This document shows, one piece after another, positions 58,370 to 64,000 of a stretch of DNA of 64,000 nt. Every line of letters starts with the position of its first letter. Within the stretch, counting starts at the first letter, position 1. Origin of the DNA: Pseudomonas sp. BP8 (GTDB lineage: Bacteria > Pseudomonadota > Gammaproteobacteria > Pseudomonadales > Pseudomonadaceae). Both the position numbers and the translations under genes were made by a program. The DNA lies in contig NZ_JAGINK010000001.1 in NCBI RefSeq assembly GCF_017875955.1, positions 1,898,001 to 1,962,000 on the forward strand, read 5' to 3'. A model generated the notes under the pieces. It saw nothing but the letters and a program-made list of their open reading frames with translations, made no database searches and was not told the DNA's origin.

Positions 58370-59080
58370 ATGAGCCATGCGGTAGCGCGCCTGCGCGCCG
58401 AGCGCCTGGCGCGCAGCGTCAAGCCTTTCATTGCCCGCGGCTCGCGCGCCGTGCGCTGCCCGCAGTGCCGGGTGATTGCCAGCCATTGCCTGTGTGCATT
58501 GAAGCCCAAGGTCCCGGCCGAAGCGGGCGTTTGCCTGTTGATGCATGACACCGAGCCGCTGAAGCCGACCAACACGGGCTGGCTGATTGCCGACCTGGTC
58601 GAAGACACGTCAGCCTTCGGCTGGCAGCGTACCGCAGTCGACCCCAACCTGCTGGCGCTGCTGGAACAGCCACAGTGGCAGCCTTACATCGTCTTTCCCG
58701 GTGAGTTCGTCGCCCAGGAGCGAGTGGTCACCGAGGTCAGCCTGGCGCCCGGCAAGCGCCCATTGTTCATCCTGCTCGACGCGACCTGGACTGAAGCGCG
58801 CAAGATGTTTCGCAAGAGCCCCTATCTGGATCGCTTTCCGGTGCTGAGTCTGGAGGCCGAGCAGATGTCCCGCTATCGGCTGCGCCGCTCCAAGCGCGAT
58901 GATCATTTCTGCACCGCCGAAGTGGCCGCCATGTGCCTGGACCTTGCCGGCGACCAGCGCGCCTCGCAAGCCCTGGATGCCTACCTGGATGTGTTCAGCC
59001 TGCATTACCTGAGTGCCAAGCGGCATTTGCCGCTGGATCTTCAGGACGAAGCCCACCAGCGTTTGCATACCTTCCTATAG
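58370..59080 (+). CDS. tapT: tRNA-uridine aminocarboxypropyltransferase (DTW domain)
   Basis: 236 aa. The DTW signature appears as LLDATWTEARKMF, with CPQCRVIASHCLC near residues 27-39 as the zinc cluster. TapT (YfiP) adds the 3-amino-3-carboxypropyl group of SAM to U47 of tRNA, giving acp3U. The substrate position here is inferred from the family. ATG 58370; a 243-bp gap follows before erdR. Confidence 0.9.
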   Translation: MSHAVARLRAERLARSVKPFIARGSRAVRCPQCRVIASHCLCALKPKVPAEAGVCLLMHDTEPLKPTNTGWLIADLVEDTSAFGWQRTAVDPNLLALLEQPQWQPYIVFPGEFVAQERVVTEVSLAPGKRPLFILLDATWTEARKMFRKSPYLDRFPVLSLEAEQMSRYRLRRSKRDDHFCTAEVAAMCLDLAGDQRASQALDAYLDVFSLHYLSAKRHLPLDLQDEAHQRLHTFL

Positions 59081-59323
59081 TCCAAGGGGCAGGCTTGGCA
59101 GATTGGGTCATAATGAGCGGGCTGGCAGCCAGGGTGGGCGAGTACGGCGGGGCTTTTGGCTTGACCACCCTGACCGTGCTCGGCATCCTTGGCGCCGATT
59201 CGGGCGCGACCGGACTTCGCCGTGCCTTACCGGCCGGCGGCTCTGCCGTCCGCGCCTTGAGTTGCCTGCCCGGCGCCTTATCTACCCCTCATGCGCCTGG
59301 CACAGAACAGGATCTACAGATCG

Positions 59324-59974
59324 ATGGCCACTTACGAAATCCTGATTGCCGATGACCACCCGCTGTTTCGCAGCGCCATGCGACAGGCCGTTACCCTCGG
59401 TCTTGGGCCGGATGTACGCCTGGTTGAAGTGGCGAGCATCGCCGAGCTGGAAACCCGCCTGACGGAAAAGTCTGACTGGGATCTGGTCCTGCTGGACCTG
59501 AACATGCCAGGCGCCTACGGCTTCTCCGGGCTGGTCCTGCTGCGCGGTCAGTACCCGCAGATTCCGGTGGTGATGGTCTCGGCCCAGGAAGAGGCGGCCG
59601 TGGTGGTCAAGTCGCGGGAGTTCGGTGCCAGCGGTTTCATCCCCAAGTCGAGCAATCTCGAAGAAATCCAGGACGCGGTGCAAAAGGTCCTCGATGGTGA
59701 GGTTTGGTGGCCGCCGCAGGCGTTCGAAAAGGTCGATGTCTCGGCCGAGGCCAAGGCCGCCAGCGAGGGTCTGGCCAGCCTCACGCCGCAACAGTTTCGC
59801 GTGCTGACCATGGTCTGCGAAGGCTTGCTGAACAAGCAGATCGCGTATGAACTGAGTGTTTCCGAGGCGACCATCAAAGCCCATGTGACGGCGATCTTCC
59901 GCAAGCTCGGGGTGCGAACCCGGACCCAGGCCGCGCTGCTTCTGCAACAACTTGAATCAGTTACCAGCAGCTAA
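59324..59974 (+). CDS. erdR: LuxR/NarL-family response regulator
   Basis: 216 aa: REC domain (phospho-acceptor Asp58 in LVLLDLNMPG, with Asp10-Asp11), linker, then a LuxR HTH at about 145-205 (LTPQQFRVLTMVCEGLLNKQIAYELSVSEATIKAHVTAIFRKL). Its length and its place just upstream of dgkA match ErdR, which controls ethanol and acetate metabolism genes. No histidine kinase is adjacent, so the partner is elsewhere. An ATG at 59291 would add 11 residues but has no ribosome site. Confidence 0.85.
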   Translation: MATYEILIADDHPLFRSAMRQAVTLGLGPDVRLVEVASIAELETRLTEKSDWDLVLLDLNMPGAYGFSGLVLLRGQYPQIPVVMVSAQEEAAVVVKSREFGASGFIPKSSNLEEIQDAVQKVLDGEVWWPPQAFEKVDVSAEAKAASEGLASLTPQQFRVLTMVCEGLLNKQIAYELSVSEATIKAHVTAIFRKLGVRTRTQAALLLQQLESVTSS

Positions 59975-60045
59975 CCCCTGCTGCTTCACGCTTTTTTGAC
60001 CCGCATTCCTCTAGCCTCCTGGCCTTTTATCGGTAAGTGACACCT

Positions 60046-60408
60046 ATGTCGCCATTCAAGGGCCAGACCGGCCTCAAACGTATCTTCAACGCCGCCGGCT
60101 ACTCGTTGGACGGCTTGCGCGCCGCTTTCAAGGGCGAGGCCGCTTTCCGGCAATTGGTGCTGCTCAATGTGGTGCTGGTGCCCACTGCGTTCTGGCTGCC
60201 GGTCAGTCGGGCGGAGCGGGCAATCATGATCGCCGTGTGCATGCTGGGCCTGATCGTCGAGCTGTTCAACTCGGCGGTCGAGGCGGCCATCGACCGGATT
60301 TCGCTGGAGCGTCATCCGCTGTCGAAAAACGCCAAGGACATGGGCAGCGCAGCTCAACTGGTGTCGCTGGTCATGGTTGCGCTGGTCTGGGGTGTGATCC
60401 TGCTCTAG
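60046..60408 (+). CDS. dgkA: Diacylglycerol kinase
   Basis: 120-aa inner-membrane enzyme phosphorylating diacylglycerol. Three membrane helices (about 33-50, 58-75, 103-120). Catalytic motif ELFNSAVEAAIDRIS (Glu72, Glu79) and the cytoplasmic KNAKDMGSAA are intact. ATG 60046 chosen over GTG 60037. The stop overlaps the finR stop on the opposite strand. Confidence 0.95.
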   Translation: MSPFKGQTGLKRIFNAAGYSLDGLRAAFKGEAAFRQLVLLNVVLVPTAFWLPVSRAERAIMIAVCMLGLIVELFNSAVEAAIDRISLERHPLSKNAKDMGSAAQLVSLVMVALVWGVILL

Positions 60409-61331
60409 GCGATCGGTGGCAAGACGATCTCGTCACTGCGGCTCACGCCTGCGGTGAAGTTGCGGCACAGTTCAAGGAATTCGCGCATGGCAGAGGTCTG
60501 GTACTTCTGTTTGTGCCAAATGAAGTAGAACTGGCGAGACAGGTCAAGTTCGGGGGTTTCCACCGGTACCAGGCTGCCCCGGCGGAAGGCGTCACGCAGA
60601 GCCAGGCGCGAGATGCAGCCGATGCCCAGGCCTGATTCAACGGCGCGCTTGATCGCCTCGGTGTGTTCCAGCTCCAGGCGGATATTGAGGTTGGCGCGCT
60701 TATGGCGCATTTCCTGGTCGAAGGTCAGGCGTGTGCCGGAGCCTTGTTCGCGCATGATCCACGCCTCCTGAGACAGCGTCTCGATGTCGGCTCGCCCGGT
60801 CTTGGCCAGGGGATGTTGCGGCGCGCAGAACACCACCAGTTCGTCCTCGACCCAGGGCTGTACTTCGAGGTCGGGATGGTTGCAGTCGCCTTCGATCAGA
60901 CCCAGGTCAATTTCGTAATGGGCGACCTGTTGCACGATGTGCGCTGTGTTCTGCACATGGAGTTTGACCTGGCTTTCTGGGTGCACCTGCATGAAGCTGC
61001 CGATCAACAGCGTCGCCAGGTAGTTGCCAATGGTCAACGTGGCGCCGACCGAGAGCGAGCCGAATCCCGACTTGCCGTTAAGCAAATCCTCGATTTCCTT
61101 GGCCTGGTCGAGCAGGGCCACCGCCTGCGGCAGCAACTGGTGACCGAGGGCATTGAGGCTCAGTCGCTTGCCCGCGCGGTCGAACAATTGGCAGCTCGAT
61201 TGCCGCTCCAATTCGGTGATCGAGGTGCTGGCGGCCGACTGCGACAACGCCAGCACGACGGCCGCTTTGGACACGCTTTGATACTGGGCCACGGCAACGA
61301 AGACTTGAAGCTGGCGTAGAGTGAATCGCAT
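60405..61331 (-). CDS. finR: LysR-family regulator FinR
   Basis: 308 aa: winged HTH (MRFTLRQLQVFVAVAQYQSVSKAA, about 1-60) and an effector domain. Divergent from fpr; in P. putida FinR activates fpr under superoxide stress and sulfite limitation. Identity rests on this arrangement. ATG 61331 begins the typical LysR N-terminus; the longer frame to 61406 runs into the regulatory region. Overlaps the dgkA end by 4 nt. Confidence 0.88.
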   Translation of the reverse strand: MRFTLRQLQVFVAVAQYQSVSKAAVVLALSQSAASTSITELERQSSCQLFDRAGKRLSLNALGHQLLPQAVALLDQAKEIEDLLNGKSGFGSLSVGATLTIGNYLATLLIGSFMQVHPESQVKLHVQNTAHIVQQVAHYEIDLGLIEGDCNHPDLEVQPWVEDELVVFCAPQHPLAKTGRADIETLSQEAWIMREQGSGTRLTFDQEMRHKRANLNIRLELEHTEAIKRAVESGLGIGCISRLALRDAFRRGSLVPVETPELDLSRQFYFIWHKQKYQTSAMREFLELCRNFTAGVSRSDEIVLPPIA

Positions 61332-61452
61332 ATCTATATAACCGATAAGACATATCTTGATAATCAATTTAACAGATAACGTCGCTACCCCTAAACTATC
61401 GCGCAACTGTGCGCTTGGTCCGCGCTGCGTCTTTCTTCAGGAGTCACCTTAG
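61332..61452. promoter_or_regulatory. finR-fpr divergent control region
   Basis: 121 bp, AT-rich at 61329-61380. It contains TTGAT-A-ATCAA (61357-61367), a perfect 11-bp palindrome, nested in TATCT...AGATA arms (61353-61378). These are candidate FinR contacts. AGGAG lies before the fpr ATG. Confidence 0.55.
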
Positions 61453-62232
61453 ATGAGCAACATGAACCACGAACGTGTCCTCAGTGTTCACCACTGGAAC
61501 GACACCCTGTTCAGCTTCAAGTGCACCCGTGATCCGGGCCTGCGCTTCGAGAACGGTCAGTTCGTGATGATCGGCCTGCAGCAGGAGACCGGTCGTCCGC
61601 TCATGCGCGCCTACTCCATCGCTTCGCCGAACTGGGAAGAGCATCTGGAATTCTTCAGCATCAAGGTGCCCGATGGCCCGCTGACCTCCCAGCTGCAGCA
61701 CCTGAAGGAAGGCGATGAGATCATCATCAGCAAGAAGCCTACCGGTACCCTGGTGCTCGACGACCTGAACCCGGGCAAGCACCTCTACCTGCTGAGCACC
61801 GGCACTGGCCTGGCGCCGTTCATGAGCGTCATCCAGGATCCTGAAACCTACGAGCGTTTCGAGAAAGTGATCCTGGTTCACGGTGTGCGTTACGTGAACG
61901 AAGTGGCGTACAAGGAGTTCATCACTGAGCACCTGCCGCAGAACGAGTTCTTCGGCGAGGCGGTACGCGACAAGCTGATCTACTACCCAACGGTCACCCG
62001 CGAGCCATTCGAGAACCAGGGTCGCCTGACCGACCTGATGCGCAGTGGCAAATTGTTCAGCGACATCGGCCTGCCGCCGATCAACCCGCAGGACGACCGT
62101 GCCATGATCTGCGGTAGCCCGAGCATGCTCGACGAGACCAGCGAAGTGCTCAACAGCTTCGGCCTGAAAGTCTCTGCGCGTATGCGTGAGCCGGGTGATT
62201 ACCTGATCGAGCGAGCGTTCGTCGAGAAGTAA
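61453..62232 (+). CDS. fpr: Ferredoxin/flavodoxin-NADP+ reductase
   Basis: 259-aa FAD enzyme exchanging electrons between NADPH and ferredoxin or flavodoxin; regulated by FinR in P. putida. FAD motif RAYSIAS (52-58), NADP-binding STGTGLAPFMS (about 115-125), and MICGSPSML. Full length, ends with VEK. The fdxA product encoded 10 kb upstream is a possible partner. Confidence 0.97.
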   Translation: MSNMNHERVLSVHHWNDTLFSFKCTRDPGLRFENGQFVMIGLQQETGRPLMRAYSIASPNWEEHLEFFSIKVPDGPLTSQLQHLKEGDEIIISKKPTGTLVLDDLNPGKHLYLLSTGTGLAPFMSVIQDPETYERFEKVILVHGVRYVNEVAYKEFITEHLPQNEFFGEAVRDKLIYYPTVTREPFENQGRLTDLMRSGKLFSDIGLPPINPQDDRAMICGSPSMLDETSEVLNSFGLKVSARMREPGDYLIERAFVEK

Positions 62233-62243
62233 GGCGATCGCCC

Positions 62244-62279
62244 CAAAAAAAACGCAGGCCTCGGCCTGCGTTTTTTTTT
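62244..62279. terminator. Bidirectional terminator between fpr and trmO
   Basis: CGCAGGCC-TC-GGCCTGCG with eight A before and nine T after, serving both converging genes. Confidence 0.93.
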
Positions 62280-62301
62280 GCCTTACTGTCAGCGCGAAAA
62301 C

Positions 62302-62997
62302 TCAGCTGTCGAGGGTCACTTCCAGAACCCGGATCTGGTCCAGCTGCGGGTAATGCCAGCGCACCTGCACATCCCAGAACTTCACCCCGTACACGCGTTC
62401 AACCGGTGGAACTTGATAGGCTGGTCGCGGATCCTGGGCAAGACACTGCTCGATCAGCGCTACCAATGGCTCTCCCAGGCGCAACGCATGCTCGCCAGCC
62501 TGGAGCAGGGCGCTGTCGTCCCAGCGCACGGCGATCGCCGCTGGGGCCTCGCTGGCCATCAGGTTGGAGGCTTCAGCGATGCTGTCGGCATACGGTACGT
62601 AAGGTTTGATGTCGAGGACCGGCGTGCCGTCGAGCAGGTCGATGCCCGACAGCAACAAGCGTCCCGGCTCGACCCCCTCCAGGCGCACCACCGACTGGCC
62701 GATGCCATTGGGCCGATGCGTGGCGCGGGTGGCGAATACGCCCATGCTCTTGTTGCCCCCCAGGCGCGGCGGTCGCACCTTGAGGCGGGGCTTGTCTTCC
62801 AGGGCCTGATGGAACAGGAACAGCAGCCACACATGGCTGACCTGTTCCAGGCCTGCCACGGCATCGCCCTGGTCAAACGGCGGCAGCAGCTCCAGTACGC
62901 CACGTGCCGCCGGCGCCAGCTGCGGCTGGCGCGGGATGGCGAACTTCTCTTTGAAGCAAGAGCGGACGATACCGACCGGCGAGACTGTGTGCTGCAT
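62302..62997 (-). CDS. trmO: tRNA (t6A37-N6)-methyltransferase TrmO
   Basis: 231-aa SAM-dependent enzyme (TsaA/YaeB/VirR beta-barrel family) methylating t6A37 of tRNA-Thr(GGU). HTVSPVGIVRSCFKEKFAIPRQP, THRPNGIGQSVVRL and DIKPYVPYADSI are the family blocks. The ATG at 62997 is chosen; a GTG at 63003 would add two residues and abuts the upstream gene's stop. Confidence 0.94.
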   Translation of the reverse strand: MQHTVSPVGIVRSCFKEKFAIPRQPQLAPAARGVLELLPPFDQGDAVAGLEQVSHVWLLFLFHQALEDKPRLKVRPPRLGGNKSMGVFATRATHRPNGIGQSVVRLEGVEPGRLLLSGIDLLDGTPVLDIKPYVPYADSIAEASNLMASEAPAAIAVRWDDSALLQAGEHALRLGEPLVALIEQCLAQDPRPAYQVPPVERVYGVKFWDVQVRWHYPQLDQIRVLEVTLDS

Positions 62998-63003
62998 GAC
63001 CAC

Positions 63004-63465
63004 TCAGCCGTGCACGCGCTGGGTCAGGCCTTTGAGGAAATTGCGCAGCAACTGGTCGCCGCAAGGGCGGTAGTTGTCATGACCGACCTTGCGGAACAAG
63101 GCGCTTAGCTCTGGCTTGGTCACCGGGAAGTCGACCGACTTGAGCACGCTGTGCATGTCGTCTTCCTTCAGCTCGAAGGCCACGCGCAGTTTCTTCAGCA
63201 CGGCGTTGTTGGTCACCGGTACCTCGATCGGCTGCGGCGGACGGCTCTCGTCGCGACCACGGCGGTGGATCACCAGGCCGTCGAGGAAGTGTGCCATGAC
63301 TTCATCCGGGCAACGAACGTAGCCGGCTTCTTCTTCTTTCTTCATGTAGGTGGCGACTGCTTCGGTGGACACCGCAAGGCCCGACAACCCGATGATCTTG
63401 ACGATCTCGGCATCGTTGACTTTGAGCATGTAGCGCATGCTGCGCAGGACGTCATTGTGGTTCAT
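63004..63465 (-). CDS. DUF1456 (YehS-like) protein
   Basis: 153 aa with two copies of a roughly 60-residue helical motif: NDVLRSMRYMLKVNDAEIVKI near the N-terminus and NAVLKKLRVAFELKEDDMHSVL in the second half. YehS-family function is unknown. Just upstream of trmO (6-nt gap to its ATG) and likely cotranscribed. Confidence 0.88.
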   Translation of the reverse strand: MNHNDVLRSMRYMLKVNDAEIVKIIGLSGLAVSTEAVATYMKKEEEAGYVRCPDEVMAHFLDGLVIHRRGRDESRPPQPIEVPVTNNAVLKKLRVAFELKEDDMHSVLKSVDFPVTKPELSALFRKVGHDNYRPCGDQLLRNFLKGLTQRVHG

Positions 63466-63513
63466 TGCTGCAAATCCTGTTCAAAGCCGCGCCGAGTGGC
63501 GCGGGGGTGTTGC

Positions 63514-64000
63514 TTAGAAACGTTCGGTAGCGGCCACGTAGCGCCATTGGCCGAGGGGCGTCTTGCCCATCGATACACCGCCGACACGGATACGACGCAT
63601 GCTGACGATCTCCAGGCGCAGGCTGGCGCAGAGTTCGCTGATCTGGCCGGGCAGGGGGTTCTTCAGGGCCAGGCGCAGGTGGGTTTCGTTCTGCCAGCTG
63701 GCTTTGGCCTTGGGCAGTTCGCGGTCATTGCGGGTGACCCCGCGGGCCAGGCGCTCAAGGGCCTGGGGGGTGGTTTCACCGCGCACTTCGATGATGTATT
63801 CCTGCTCCAGCTTGCGCATGTCGCGCTCGATCTTGCCGCTCACCCGCCAGTCTTGGGTAAACAGCTGCAAGCCGCTGGCGCCACGCTCCAGCGGTGCCAC
63901 GCAGGACAACCGGATGAAGTGCCCGTGCAGGGGGCGCACGCCTTCGCGATGGAGCTCGCTGAGGTTATCCATGCCGATGCTGGCGCGGGCCGTCTCGGCG
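63514..64000 (-). CDS. RsuA/RluF-like pseudouridine synthase family protein, C-terminal part (cut by window edge)
   Basis: 162 codons up to the window edge, with no start inside that fits the family. PLGQWRYV near the end, GVSMGKTPLGQW and KASWQNETHLRLAL align with RsuA/RluF enzymes. The catalytic region, normally GRLDxxTxGL, reads APLERGASGL, so the essential Asp seems to be Glu and the Arg is lost. The usual NRQIRRM block reads PGQISELC. Either a divergent enzyme or an RNA-binding relative without activity. Confidence 0.75.
   Translation of the reverse strand, partial: AETARASIGMDNLSELHREGVRPLHGHFIRLSCVAPLERGASGLQLFTQDWRVSGKIERDMRKLEQEYIIEVRGETTPQALERLARGVTRNDRELPKAKASWQNETHLRLALKNPLPGQISELCASLRLEIVSMRRIRVGGVSMGKTPLGQWRYVAATERF

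Noticed and set aside
59114..59355. Possible 80-aa gene between tapT and erdR
   Set aside because: No ribosome site, Gly/Ala/Leu-rich low-complexity translation, and it overlaps the erdR start. More likely upstream regulatory sequence.

Overview
This 64 kb window is chromosomal core sequence from a fluorescent Pseudomonas, most likely of the P. putida group. The evidence is high GC with strong G/C third-position bias, the dapC-glnD-map-rpsB-...-rpoS-rsmZ-fdxA-mutS-recA gene order known from Pseudomonas, and several copies of the P. putida-type REP sequence. A FinR-type LysR gene divergent from fpr and a Met169 LpxA point the same way. Both ends cut a gene: dapE on the left and an RsuA/RluF-type gene on the right. 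I found no tRNA, rRNA, CRISPR array, insertion sequence, prophage or defence system. Nearly every coding sequence is a recognisable housekeeping gene.

Layout. Region 1 (1-14.4 kb) is mostly minus strand. It holds dapE (partial), a GH17-GT2 beta-glucan synthase fusion, plus-strand tcdA, sufE/csdE-csdA, dapD, an ArsC-like gene, a plus-strand CPA1 Na+/H+ antiporter, dapC, glnD and map. dapC, dapD and dapE are steps of the succinylase route to diaminopimelate. CsdA, CsdE and TcdA belong to one sulfur-relay and t6A-cyclising system.

Region 2 (14.6-46.9 kb) is a long plus-strand series. It starts with rpsB-tsf, behind an S2-type leader, then pyrH-frr-uppS-cdsA-dxr-rseP-bamA-skp-lpxD-fabZ-lpxA-lpxB-rnhB-dnaE-accA-tilS. 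It continues with pyrG-kdsA-eno-ftsB-ispD, the formaldehyde cassette gfnR/adhC-fghA, and ispF-truD-surE-pcm. Many genes overlap by 1-4 nt. The block couples translation, pyrimidine nucleotides, isoprenoids, phospholipid, lipid A, outer-membrane assembly and replication.

Region 3 (47-50.8 kb) is the stationary-phase and Gac/Rsm region. nlpD carries an internal PsrA-type box for rpoS. rpoS has a structured leader, and downstream lies the small RNA gene rsmZ with a GacA upstream box. Then comes about 1.3 kb without a believable gene. It is filled by a nested repeat: inverted arms of about 254 bp enclose two tandem units of about 303 bp, each with its own REP pair. I regard this as the least explained structure in the window.

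Region 4 (50.8-64 kb) contains fdxA and mutS (minus), pncC-type cinA, recA behind a LexA box, recX, a LOG-family gene (minus), a small ribbon-helix-helix gene and an exported protein (minus). It continues with tapT, erdR, dgkA, finR/fpr, then minus-strand trmO, a yehS-like gene and the partial pseudouridine-synthase-like gene. Functions come from reading motifs and gene order by eye, with no database search behind them.
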